A program made the translations under genes and the position numbers. The notes beneath the pieces were generated by a model. That model saw only the letters and a list, made by a program, of their open reading frames with translations. It did no database searches and had not been told where the DNA came from. Positions 1 to 10,394 of a DNA stretch of 64,000 bases are shown here, one piece after another. Positions within the stretch are counted from its first letter, which is position 1; every line of letters starts with the position of its first letter. Origin of the DNA: Heterohyrax brucei (taxonomy: Eukaryota; Chordata; Mammalia; Hyracoidea; Procaviidae); contig CM053140.1 of the NCBI GenBank assembly GCA_028571685.1, forward strand, positions 56,426,201 to 56,490,200, written 5' to 3'.

Positions 1-406
1 CACCTATATGCAGCTCCCACTGCTCTCCCTGCCCGGTGACAGCACACCCCTCCTCTCTGCTCCACACATGTCCTATCCTCCCAACAGTCTCCTATCCCCT
101 CCTCTCCACCCACTCCCCTTCCTCCAGCAAGAGGCCAGCAGGACAACATCCTATGGATGCACAGAACCATAAAATTCCCACAAGATAAGGTCATTCTGCA
201 TCACCAAGTCCAATTCATTGCTGTCAGAAAAGTTGACCTTCATTATGATTTATGGACAGGGGCAGCATCAGGGCCAGGGGCCATGCTCCCAGGGGAACGC
301 CGAAGAACCTGGACCATCAATTTGTCTTTTATTGAAGACCTCAGGGTACACCCCTATTTATTCTCTTGTTGCCAGCACAGCCAAACTTGATTGAGAACTT
401 AACTTG
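1..406. other. No recognised feature
   Basis: A CT-rich first 130 bp followed by mixed sequence. No exon or repeat family recognised. Confidence 0.5.
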
Positions 407-420
407 TGCTGGGACTATGT

Positions 421-597
421 TGTTGTATGCTGCTGAGTCAATTTCAACTCACAGCATTTCTAGAGAACAGAGTAGAACTGTAATCCTTACAGAAGCTGAC
501 TGCCGAGTGTTTTTTTTCCTTCAGACTCTCGTGGGTTCAAATCACTGACCTTTCATTTAGCAGCCAAACACTTAACCACTGCACTACCAGGGCTCCT
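421..597 (-). repeat. tRNA-derived SINE, antisense, with perfect 14-bp target duplication
   Basis: In reverse orientation it starts with the tRNA-like head (GCCCTGGTAGTGCAGTGG) and ends with the RTE-like tail (TTGACTCAGCAGC). The 14 bases TGCTGGGACTATGT stand immediately on both sides (407-420 and 598-611), so the insertion limits are exact. This is a longer subtype, with extra sequence between head and tail. Confidence 0.9.
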
Positions 598-627
598 TGC
601 TGGGACTATGTAGGTATCTCATTTGGT

Positions 628-1034
628 CCAATGGATAAGGAAGAGCGAAGAAGAATTAATGCCTCTAGACTATGGTGCTGGCAAAGAATACTGAATATAC
701 CATGGACTGCCAAAAGAATGAACAAATCTGTCTTTGAAGTACAGCCAGAATGCTCCTTAGAAGCAAGGATGGCAAGGCTTCATCTCACATGCTACGGACA
801 TGTTATCACGAGGGACCAGTCCCTGGAGAAGGGCATTATGCTTGGTAGAGCAGAGGGTCAGTGAGAAAGAGGAAGACCTTCGAGGAGATAAACTGACACA
901 GTAGCTGCAACAAAGGGCTCAAACACAGCAACAATTGTGAGGATGGTGCAGGATCAGGCAGTGTTTTGTTCTGTTGTGCACAGGGTTGCCACAGTAGGAG
1001 CCAACTTTGAGAAGACCTAATAACACCAACAAAC
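628..1034 (+). mobile_element. RTE LINE 3' end, 5'-truncated
   Basis: The sequence encodes, in a damaged frame, the end of an RTE reverse-transcriptase protein (ATGGATAAGGAAGA, then TGGACTGCCAAAAG and CTGGAGAAGGGCAT segments) and ends with a degenerate ACCTAATAACACCAACAA tail. Later copies in this window at 21131, 31535 and 36010 share these motifs. Not a host gene. Confidence 0.88.
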
Positions 1035-1271
1035 AATTTGGTCCACTAACCAAATGTGGTTGCTGCACCTTGAAATATGGCTAGTGTGACTGGGGAACTA
1101 AATTGTAGTTTCAATTAATTTAAATTTAAAACCTGAGGCAGTGCGTTCTTCTGTTAACACAACTTTATTTTTTCAGTAGGACTATGTTTCAATTTAACCA
1201 CTGTATTTGGTAAGATGTTATTGTTACACAGCTATCCACCAAATTGAGATATGCAGCAAACTGAGGTATAA

Positions 1272-1414
1272 AAGAGTCCAGTGGTGCAGTGACTAAGAGT
1301 TCAGCTGTTAATCAAAAGGTCAGCAGTTGAAATCCATCAGCTGCTGCTGGGAAATGCTATGAGGCAGTTCTACTCTGGCCCTAAGAGTTGGACTGAACTT
1401 GATAACACCGGCTG
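1272..1414 (+). repeat. tRNA-derived SINE, sense
   Basis: Head GTCCAGTGGTGCAGTGACTA, B-box-like CAGTTGAAATCC, body TTCTACTCTGGCCCTA and RTE-like tail. It lies head to tail against an antisense copy that begins five bases later. Confidence 0.85.
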
Positions 1415-1418
1415 TACG

Positions 1419-1586
1419 AAAACCAAACCAAACCTACTGCTGTTGAGTCAGGTCTGACTCATAGCAACTCTAGAGGTCAGTGTAGAACTGCCCCGTAAAG
1501 TTTCCAAGGAGCACCTGGAGGATTTGAACTGCTGACTTTTTTGTTAGCAGACATAGCACTTAACCCACTATGCCACTAGGGTTTCT
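1419..1586 (-). repeat. tRNA-derived SINE, antisense
   Basis: Starts with the antisense tail (AAACCAAACC, CTGCTGTTGAGTC) and ends with the antisense tRNA-like head (CCACTAGGGTTTC). Together with the sense copy at 1272-1414 it forms an inverted pair. Confidence 0.9.
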
Positions 1587-1867
1587 GTGGGTATATGGGT
1601 AGGTATGAAATACATACTGGGTTCCAAAGACTTAGTAGGAGAAAAAGAATTAAAAATATCTTGTTAATTTTTATATTAATTACATATTGTGATGATAATA
1701 TTTTGAATATATTACTATATGTGACAATACATAGTAATAAAATTAATGTTACCTCCTTTTTACTTTTTTTTAACATGTCTACTAGACATCTTAAAAATTA
1801 CATATGTGATGTGTATTACATTTCTGTTGGACAGCTCTGCTTTTTATGTATTATCTCATTCTTCTAC

Positions 1868-1992
1868 AATTCAGTTAACAAATATTTATTGAATAGCTTG
1901 TATGTGCCAGGCACTGGGCTAGACACTGGAGATACAACAGTAAACAAAATAAACCAAAATCCCTGCCCTTATGGAGCTTTTACGTCTAGCTT
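1868..1992 (+). repeat. L2 LINE fragment
   Basis: It contains TTTATTGAATAGCTTGTATG, CCAGGCACTGGGCTAGACAC and CCTGCCCTTATGGAGCTT, the typical order of an L2 3' segment. Confidence 0.75.
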
Positions 1993-2608
1993 GTGTCAGG
2001 CCTGGTACTGCTTCCGTAAAGATTACAGCCTAGGGAACCCTATGGGAAAGTTCTACTGAGGATTCAATGGCAAGCAAAAACAAGGGATTCCCTCCCCCAT
2101 GAAGCATACTCTATGGAGGAGGTTGACATTAAATACAGAGTCATACCAACTGCTACACAACCACAAGTTTAGGTAAGGGCTCTGTAGAAAAAGAACACAG
2201 TGGAAGACTCAGACAGACTGTGGTTGCCTGAGGCCAGGATAGGGTGTGGCCTGGCCAGGTGACAGTGGTGGGGCCAGGGAGAGGCAGTGTTGGCAGAGTC
2301 GGAATTGCACGAGCAAAGGCCCAAGTGGAAGACAAGACCACAGGGTGGATCAGCCTGGTGATACACATCCCTGAATGCAGTAAGGACCCGTTCTCAGTTG
2401 GTCATTCTGCTCCCAAGCCTCCCATGCCTCTCTTTGGCTGCGCCTTCCACAGCCTGTAGTTGGCCTTCAGTAACTACACCAGGAGAAGCAGAAATCTAGA
2501 GGCCATCCATGACATCCATGACTAATCCTTCTTCCTTACCCTCCATATCTGTTTGACAAACATTTAGAAAGTTTGTCTGGTGGCCAAAGACCATGTTAAG
2601 CTGTGAGG
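1993..2608. other. SINE remnant and unclassified sequence
   Basis: Positions 2000-2059 are a fragment of the longer SINE subtype (CTTCCGTAAAGATTACAGCC, GGAACCCTATGGGAAAGTTC). I recognise nothing from 2060 to 2608. Confidence 0.5.
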
Positions 2609-2886
2609 ACAGTAGTGGTTCAGTGACAGAATTCTCACCCCCAGGCACGAGATCTGGGTTCAATTCCCAGCCAATGCACTTCAAGCACAGCCACTCCTGT
2701 GCGTCAGTGGAAGCTTGCATGTTGCTAAGATGTTGAGGAGGTTTCAGTGGAGCTTCCAGACTAGGAAGAAAGGCTTCATAATCTACTTTAGAAAATCAGG
2801 CAATGAAACACCTTCAGACCACAGGGCTCTGTCCCTTTTGCATGGTGCACCATGAACTGAGGGCTAACAGCAGCTAACAGCAACAT
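2609..2886 (+). repeat. tRNA-Gly-headed SINE with RTE-like body
   Basis: The first 70 bp resemble a tRNA-Gly(GCC) gene (TAGTGGTTCAGTGACAGAAT, then the exact B box GGTTCAATTCC at 2657-2667 and CCAATGCAC). The part from about 2713 (TTTCAGTGGAGCTTCCAGAC) resembles the RTE 5' region near 31005-31040, and the end (CAGCAGCTAACAGCAAC) resembles the RTE 3' end. The A box is damaged. This is a SINE copy, not a working tRNA gene. Confidence 0.8.
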
Positions 2887-3673
2887 ATACACAACAGGGA
2901 ACAGAGTGGACAAGGTGCTACCCTCTTGAGAATTTCAGTCTCTACACTCTAAATAGTTCTAACCTCCATGACCTGTTCCAAACCACCCATCATCTCCCCT
3001 GGTCCCTGCAGTGACTTCCTCATTGTTTCCCAGTCTCCACACTTCCTCCTGTTTCAATGTCTTCTCTACACAGCACCAAGATATATCTTTTAAAGACACA
3101 AATCTTCATTTTGTAAGTCTGAGTTGTCGTGCTTGTTTTCATCTTGGTCCCGTGTTTGTTTCCTTTTTAGCTCTTACACAGTCTGTAATTATTAATCAGC
3201 TTACTGTTTTAGGTAAGAATGTAGGCTCTGAAAATTATGGCAGATTGAACATATGCATCTAATTTAACTCCCTCCCCAAATTCCACTGAAACTACAGTAA
3301 AGAGGCTTTGGTTAAGGCCTAAACCCACTCAAATGAGGAGAATGAGTGAGGTGACAGTAGCTGGACACGTGGAAGCTGGGAAACAGACGGTCAGGTGGTA
3401 ACTACACAGCTAACCTGAGAAAGCTGTGCCCTGAACTGGATGCAGAAAAGGAGGAGAACCAACCCAATGCAGACTCCCCAGAAGGCTCAGGCACCTCTTA
3501 AAAAGGAGTACAAAATAAGAAGGATGTATTGGAAACCGTTTAAGAATCAGATCAGATCCCAGGTGTGACTTCTTCAATCCCAACAGAAGACTGGAGCTTT
3601 ATTGTCTGTATGAAATACAAAGGGGTTACTAGAGTGGGAGACCACAAGCCTAGCTGAGGGCAGGAATAAACAA
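2887..3673. other. No gene; unclassified
   Basis: No exon is supported. Part of 3016-3200 may be an old L2 copy, but the match is too weak to state limits. Confidence 0.45.
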
Positions 3674-3826
3674 ACAAATCTGCTGCTGTTGAGTCGATTC
3701 CAACTCATACCAAGACTACAAGACAGAGTAGAACCACAGAGTTTCCGAGGAGCAGCTGGTGGATTTGAACAGCTAACCTGTTGGTTAGCAGCCTGAGCTC
3801 TTAACCACGGTACTGGCAGGGCTCTG
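3674..3826 (-). repeat. tRNA-derived SINE, antisense
   Basis: CTGCTGTTGAGTCGATTCCA, then GTTTCCGAGGAGCAGCTGG and the antisense head CTCTTAACCACGGTACTGG. Confidence 0.9.
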
Positions 3827-3939
3827 AAGGCAGATGATTAAGTGAACACAGGCACTGTGAATGCTAATACCTCCCGTACCAATCCTGCTCTCCATTTTGG
3901 CTCCCACAGAGGCAGCGGTCATGGCTTTGCTTTCTAGAC

Positions 3940-4900
3940 AGGATACTGGGAAAATTTTTCTCTGAGGAAATCTGATCAGGCCAAGAGGAAAGACCTACAG
4001 TCAATATCCTTCAGAGAGATAAGACACTACATTTATGAGTATGATACAGGAACACAATGATATTAAGAACAACAGTGTCCTTGGAAATGAGAAATTCAAT
4101 AAAAGTGTTGGAAGATAAATTTGAGCAAATCTAGAAAGTAGAACAAACAGAAAAAGTGATGAGAAATAGGAGAGGGGAGAAGAAAACTAGGGGACCCAAC
4201 ATCTGAATGATAGGAATTAAAGAGAAAGCAGAGACAGTGGATGGGATGAATCAGCAATTAAAAATTTAAATTCCTCAGAACTGAGGGGCACATGCTGTTA
4301 TACTGAAAGGCACCTGCAACCGCTCAGTGCAATGGGTGAAAATAAACTCACACCAAGGCAACTATCATGAAACTGTCAGTACCCTGAGGACAAGGAGAAA
4401 ATCCTACAGCTTCCAAGGTGGAAAAGAGATTCCCAGCAAAGGACCAGGAATGGCTTGGACTTTTCAGTAGCAACACTAAAGAAAAATAATTTTCTAGAAA
4501 AATAATTTCTAGAAAATTCTAGTTGGAAATTCATTTTCTTTAGTGTTGCTGCTGAAAAGCCCAAGCCATTTCTGGTTCTTTGCAGAGAATCTCAATTCTG
4601 CTTTGGAAGCTGTAGGGTTTTCTCTTTGTTCCCAGAGTTCAGACATTTCATGATAGCACTTCATGCCCTGCAGTGTTCTAAAAGTTTTTCATGGATTCTC
4701 TACCCTGCCAAATTATTATCTTATTGTTGTCCATGTACATGTATCACACTTGTCGATTTAAGTTTTTTGCATGTACAATTCAGTGACACCAATTACACAA
4801 GTCACATTGTTCAGCCATCATCAGTATTCATTGCCAAGTTTCCCATCACCATAAGCAGATACTTAACGCTTCCTAAAAAAATGGACTTCTAGTTTTCTCC
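3940..4900. mobile_element. Old L1 sequence containing an inverted duplication
   Basis: The left part reads like L1 sense sequence (CACACCAAGGCAACTATCAT, CAGTAGCAACACT); the part after 4632 is AT-rich L1-like sequence. The centre, 4387-4632, is an imperfect palindrome described separately. The outer limits are approximate. Confidence 0.55.
4387..4632. repeat. Imperfect palindrome in L1 sequence, arms about 100 bp
   Basis: The left arm 4387-4487 is repeated in reverse complement at 4532-4632. I count about 14 mismatches in 98 aligned bases, mostly transitions, with no gap. The centre is at about 4509.5, and the 44-bp spacer is itself AT-rich and partly self-complementary. A transcript from either strand would fold into a long hairpin. 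Confidence 0.9.
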
Positions 4901-4916
4901 TCCCCTACTGCCCCTG

Positions 4917-5080
4917 GAGGAGCCCTGGTGGTGCAGTGGTTAACAGCTTTGCTGCTAACTAAAAGGTTGGCTGTTTGAATCCACCAGCTGCACCTTGGAA
5001 ACCCTATGGGGTAGTCCTACTCTTCCACTCCATCCTGCAGGATTGATACGAGTTGGAATCAACTCCACACCAATTTTTTA
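4917..5080 (+). repeat. tRNA-derived SINE, sense
   Basis: Head AGCCCTGGTGGTGCAGTGG, B-box-like TGTTTGAATCC, body CTTGGAAACCCTATGGGG and tail GAGTTGGAATCAACTC. Confidence 0.9.
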
Positions 5081-5159
5081 TAACGCTCCTGGTAACCACT
5101 ATATACTTGTCTGTTGTAGATATTTCATATAAATAGAATTATACCATATTTATCCTTTT

Positions 5160-5352
5160 GTGAACCCTGGTGGTACAGTGGTTAAGCACTTGGCGGTTAA
5201 CTGAAAGGCTGGCAGTTCAAATTCACCTGCCATTCATTGGAAGAAAAAGATGTCAGCCTGCTTCCATAAAGATTTAGAACTTTGGAAACCCTGTGGAACA
5301 GTTCTACTCTGTCCTATAGGGTCACTATGAGTTGAAATCAACTTGATGAAAC
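5160..5352 (+). repeat. tRNA-derived SINE, sense, longer subtype
   Basis: Head GAACCCTGGTGGTACAGTGG. The insert GTCAGCCTGCTTCCATAAAG between head and body marks the longer subtype. Tail TCACTATGAGTTGAAATCAA. Confidence 0.88.
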
Positions 5353-5775
5353 TAGGGTTTTGTCCTTTTGTGACTGATTTCATTCAGCATAGTGTTTCCA
5401 ATCTGCATCCACACTGCAGCACGTGTTAGGACTTTAGTTCTCTTTATGACTAATATTCCATTGTGTGTGTGTGTGTCTATATACAGATACATACACATAT
5501 CAGCCAAATTATTAAAAGTGAAGGCAGAATGAAAATATTTGCAAACAAGCAAAGTCTCAAAAATATCATCTCCCACATGCCCTCTTCCCAAGAAGCTACT
5601 TAAGGAGGTGTTTCACCAACAGAGTGGAGCAAATCAAGGCAAGAAGCAATTCCAGGATAGTAGAGAGGGCACAGAAATCCACAGGGTAATGATGAAGGAG
5701 ATTCCGAGTCAGAGGCAGATTTACCTTAGGTTCCACCGTTCCACAGCCCCAGAAGTACAAGAAGTTGTAGAGGGT

Positions 5776-6256
5776 TGTCTTGGTCATCTTGTGGTGCTCT
5801 AACAGAGATACCACAAGTAGATGGCCTTAACAAAGAGAAATTCATTTTCTTACAGAAATGTAAGCATGAGCAGGGCATGAGCTCCAGAGTAAGACTTTCT
5901 CTGTTGGCCCTGGAAGAAAGTCCTTGTCATCAATCTCTCCCGGGACTAGGAGTTTCTGAGGCTTGGGGCCCCAGACTTAAAGGATGCACTCTACTGGGCA
6001 CTTCTTTCTTGATGGCACGAGGTCCCCAACTCTCTGCTTGCTTCCCTTTTCTTTACCTCCCCACAGATTGCCTCAAGGCACAGTGTAATCTCAAAGATTG
6101 AGTTCTGTCTCACTGACTCAACCACTGCTCATCCTCCCTCATTAACAGCAAAGGGACAGTATTTATAGCATATAGGGAATTCACACAACATCAGGGATCA
6201 TGGCTTAGCCAAATTGCTACACACATTTGGGGGGGGACACAATTCAATCTATGACA
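5776..6256 (-). mobile_element. Solo LTR, MaLR-like, with 5-bp target duplication
   Basis: A 481-bp element. In reverse orientation it begins TGTCATAGATTGAATTGTGT and ends CAAGACA, so it has TG...CA ends. The flanks carry AGGGT on both sides (5771-5775 and 6257-6261), the 5-bp duplication expected of ERVL/MaLR-type insertions. It has no coding capacity. At least four more copies lie in the window. Confidence 0.85.
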
Positions 6257-6386
6257 AGGGTTCTAGGTGGACAACGGAAGTCAAACTGTAATTTGGAAGT
6301 GCTTCTGCTAAACAAGATCTCAGGAGAGTTAATGTTTTAGCTTCCATAGCGGGAAATCAAAGAGATAAAGCGTCCGAAATCAAAAC

Positions 6387-6755
6387 GTTGTTGTTGTCAA
6401 GTCCTATACAACAGAACATAACACTGCCTGGTCTCAAGCCATCCTTACAATCATTGCTTTGTTTGAGCCCCTGTTGTAGCCACTATGCCAATCCATATCT
6501 GCTTTACCAAGCATAGTGTCCTTTTCCAGTAACTGGTGACTCCTGATAACATGTCCAAAGTGTGTGAGATGAAATCTCACTATTCTTGCTTCTAAGGAAT
6601 ATTCTGGCTGTCCTTCTTCCAAGACTGATTTGTTCCTTCTTCTGACAGTCCATGGCATATTCAGTATTCTTGCCAATACCATAATTCAAAGCAATTCTCC
6701 TTTGGTCTTCTTTACCCATTGTCCCATTTTCAAACACATATGAGGATATTGAAAA
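6387..6755 (-). mobile_element. RTE LINE 3' end, antisense
   Basis: It reads, antisense, the same protein end and tail as the RTE copy at 628-1034 (here TGACAGTCCATGGCATATTC and CAAGCATAGTGTCCTTTTCC). Frame disrupted. Confidence 0.88.
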
Positions 6756-6784
6756 TAAAGTGTTATTTAGAATTGTGGAGATAA

Positions 6785-6872
6785 ATATATTGTGGTCATT
6801 GTTGGGAGCTCTTGAATCCATTCGGACTCACAGTGACCCCATTTAACAGAGCAGAACTGCCCTTAGGGTTTT
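6785..6872 (-). repeat. SINE fragment, antisense
   Basis: Partial copy: TCCATTCGGACTCACAGTG, CAGAGCAGAACTGCCC, AGGGTTTTCTTAGCTG. The head is missing. Confidence 0.7.
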
Positions 6873-7766
6873 CTTAGCTGCTATCATACTTTAAATAAAG
6901 GTTTACAGAGCAAATTAGATTCTCACTAAACAATTAATACTCATATTGTTTTGTGATATTCGTTGCTACCCTCAAGATGTATCACCACTCTCCCCTTCTC
7001 AATCTTGGGTTCCCCATTTCCATTTGTCCAGCTTTCCTGTCCCCTACTGTCTTCTCACCCTTGCTCCTGGGCTGGTGTACCCATTTAGTCTTGTGTACAT
7101 GATTGAACTACATGTATTATTGCTCAGTTAGTCTCATTTTGTTTTATGGGCCTGTCTAATCTTTGGCTGAAGAGTAAACCTCAGGAGTAACCTCAGTACT
7201 GAGTTAAAAGTGTGTTAGGGGGCCATATTCTTGGAGTTTCCTCAGTCTCTGTCAGATTAGGAAACCTGACCCTTTTTTGTGAGCTGAAATTTTGTTCTAT
7301 GTATTTATACAGTTCTGTCCAGGACCCTCTATTGTGATCCTGCAGAACAATCAGTGGTGATAGTCAGGCACCATCTGACTGTGCTGGATTCAGTCTGGTG
7401 GAGGCTGTGGTAGTTGTGGTCCATTAACCCTTTGCACCGATCTTTCCCATGTCTTTGATGTTCTTCATTCTCTCTTGTTTCAGGTGGCCACTCACAAACT
7501 TTTAAGAACCCAGACACTACTCACCAAAGTTCAATGTAGACCATTTTCTTTAATAAACTACGTTATGCCAATTGAGCTAGATGCCCACTGAGTCCATGCT
7601 CCCTAGCCCTCAGTGCAGTAATTCGGTCCCTCAGGAACTCTGGATATGTCTGTGAAGCTTCCACGACTGCCTTGGTCAAGTTGTGCTGATTTCTCCAGGA
7701 TTGTGTACTGTCCTAGCCTTCACCCGTGTTATCACTTATTTATTGTCTAGTGTTTTTCCCTTCCCA

Positions 7767-8257
7767 TGTCTTAGTCATCTAGCACTGCTTTGACAGAAAT
7801 ACTACAAATAGGTGGCTTTAAAAAGAAATTTTATTTTGGTACAGTCCAGTAGGCTAAAAGTCCAAATTCAGGGTGTCAGCTCCAGTGCAAGTCTTTCTTT
7901 GCTGGCTCTGGAGGAAGGTCCTTGTTGTCAATCTTCCCCTGGACTGGAACCTGCTGAGGCACAGGGACCCTGGTCCTTTCCAAGGACATGTTCAGCTCCT
8001 AGCACTGCTTCTTGGTGGTATGATGTCCCCAACTCTCCACTTGCTTCCCTTTGTATTACAAGAGGCTGCTTTAAGGTATAATACAATCCCACAAATTGAC
8101 TTCTGTCCCACGTCCCACCAACACAAGTGCTGCCAGCCATCCTTCATTAACATCATAGAGCAGGGTTTACAACACAATACTGGGAATCACAGCCCAGCCA
8201 AACCACTACACACATTTCTACACACATATTTTGGGGAACACAATCTAATCTATGACG
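7767..8257 (-). mobile_element. Solo LTR, MaLR-like
   Basis: Same family and strand as 5776-6256: TGTCTTAGTCATCTAGCACT at one end, TAATCTATGAC at the other. I find no clean target duplication. It sits inside the antisense L1. Confidence 0.82.
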
Positions 8258-8878
8258 CCATCCTTCCCTACCCTTGCAACCATCAAAGATTTTTTTCTTT
8301 CTGTTTGTAAACCTTTTCATGAGTTGTTACAATAGTAGTCTTATAGAATATTTGTCCTTTTGTGATTGACTTACTTCACTCAGCATAATGCCCTCCAGAT
8401 TCACCCATGTTGTGAGAAGTTTTGGAGATTTACCATTGTTCTTCATTATTATGTTCTATTCCATTGTACATATGTACCATAATTTGCTTGTACATTCTTC
8501 TATTGATGGGCATTTAGGTTGTTTCCACCTTTATGCTAATACTGCAATAAATACGGGTATGTGTATGTCTATTTATGTGATGGCTCTTATTTCTCTAGGA
8601 TGTATTCTAGGAGTGGGATTGCTGGATTGTACAGCATTTCTATTTCTAGCTTTTTAAGGAAGTGCCGTAACCTTTTCCAAAATGGTTGTATCATTTTGCA
8701 TTCCCATCAGCAGTGCATGAGTTCTAATCCCCCCCCTCAGCCTTTCCATCATTTTTTATTTGCTGTTTTTTGATTCATGCCAGTATTGTCAGGGTTAGAT
8801 GGTATCTCACTGTGGTTTTGATGTGCATTTCTCTAATGCATAGTGATCACAAGCATTTCCACATGTCTGTTAGGCACC

Positions 8879-9409
8879 AGTTTTAGCCATCTAGGGCTGC
8901 TCTAACAAAAATACCAAAGAGTGGTTGGCTTCAAAAAAGGAAGGTTTATTCTTACATAGTCCAGCAGGCTACAAGTCCAAATTCAGGATGTCTGCTCCAA
9001 GGTAAGGCTTTCCTCTTGTCGGCTCTTGAGGAAAGTCCGGTACTGCATCAGTCTTTGCCCAGGGAGCACCTTGGCACAGGAACCTCAGGTCTGAAGGACG
9101 TGCTCTTCTCCCGGTGCTGCTTGCTTCATGGTGTGAGGTGTCCTATTCTCTGTCTGCTTCCCTTTCGTTTTATCTCTTTCAGGATGAAAGGATTACGGGT
9201 GGTACGAGCCACACTCCAGGGAAACTCCCTTTACAGTGGAGCAAGGAGATGATCTTCTGAAGGGATTTACAGTGTCACCCTAATCTTTTAACACACAGCA
9301 CAGCAAAAACACAAAATGGAGGATAACCCTAGAATACAGGGAATCATGGCCCAGCCACAGGGCTACACCTATCTTGGGAGTTGGGGGGGACACAATTCCA
9401 TCCATGACA
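8879..9409 (-). mobile_element. Solo LTR, MaLR-like, with 5-bp target duplication
   Basis: A 531-bp relative of the LTRs above (start AGTTTTAGCCATCTAGGGCT, end AATTCCATCCATGACA). GCACC flanks both sides (8874-8878 and 9410-9414). L1 ORF2 sequence continues on both sides, showing insertion into the older L1. Confidence 0.85.
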
Positions 9410-9865
9410 GCACCTGAAAGTCTTCTCCTGTTCACATCCTTTGCCCATTTTTAAATTAGGTTATCTGTCTTTCAGTTGTAGAGGTGTTAGATTTTCCTAT
9501 AGACTTTAGAGATTAGACCTTTGTCAGGTATGTCATTGCTAGAAGTTTTTCCCAGTCTGTAGGTTCTCTTTTCACTCTTTTGGTGAAGTCTTTTGATGAG
9601 AACATGTGTTTAATTTTTAAACGATCCCAGTTGTTTAGCTTGTCTCTTGGTGTTTATGTATTATTATGGTTTGTATCCTATTTATGCCATGTTTTAGGGC
9701 CTCTAGCATTAACCCCATTTTTTTCTTCTATGGTATTTATAGTTTGGGGTTTTTATATCTGTCATCCATTTTTACTTAGTTTTCTGTATGGTGTGAGGTA
9801 TAGGACCTATCTCAGTTTTTACAGATCGATACCCAGTTTTGCCAGCATCACTTGTTAAATGCTAT

Positions 9866-10345
9866 TTTTCTTCCCTGACAAGAAACACAGCAAAAAGTCT
9901 CTGACAAAGTGGGAGAAAAACCAGGTACAGAACTAGAACTCTATTAAACAAAGACCACACTTGATAGTCCAACAGACTCGAGAGTCCCCAGAATACATGG
10001 CCCCCAGACTCTGTTAAATCCAGAACTGAAACCACTCCTGAAGCCAACTCTTCAGATAAAGATTGGACTGGACTCTAAGTGATAAAATGATACTAATGAA
10101 GAGTTGCTTCTTGGCTTAAGTAGATATGTGAGACTAACTGGGCAGCTTCTGTTCAGAGGTGAGATGAGAAGGCAGAGGTGGGCAGGAGCTAGATGAATGG
10201 ACATTGGAAATACAGGGTGGAAAAGGAGGAGTGTGCTGTCACTATGTGGGAAAACAGCTAGTTACACAGCAGTGTGTGTGTGAGTTTTTGTATGACAAAC
10301 TGACATGGATTGTAAACTTCAACTTACAGCACAATAAAAAAACAA
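9866..10345 (+). mobile_element. L1 3' untranslated end, sense
   Basis: It contains TTGGACTGGACTCTAAGTG, GACAAACTGACATGGATTG and a final CAGCACAATAAA poly(A)-type end, as in the 3' ends of afrothere L1 copies. A similar end is found at 34,780-36,000. Confidence 0.7.
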
Positions 10346-10394
10346 AAAGACGATCTTTTTCTTATTTAATGGACTTAAGGCTGTTGTTGAAGAT

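Noticed and set aside
2609..2680. tRNA-Gly gene
   Set aside because: The A box and stems are damaged and the sequence continues into a SINE body; it is a SINE head.
5776..6256. A possible proviral gene within the LTR copies
   Set aside because: All copies are solo LTRs of about 480-530 bp; no gag, pol or env sequence lies between any pair.
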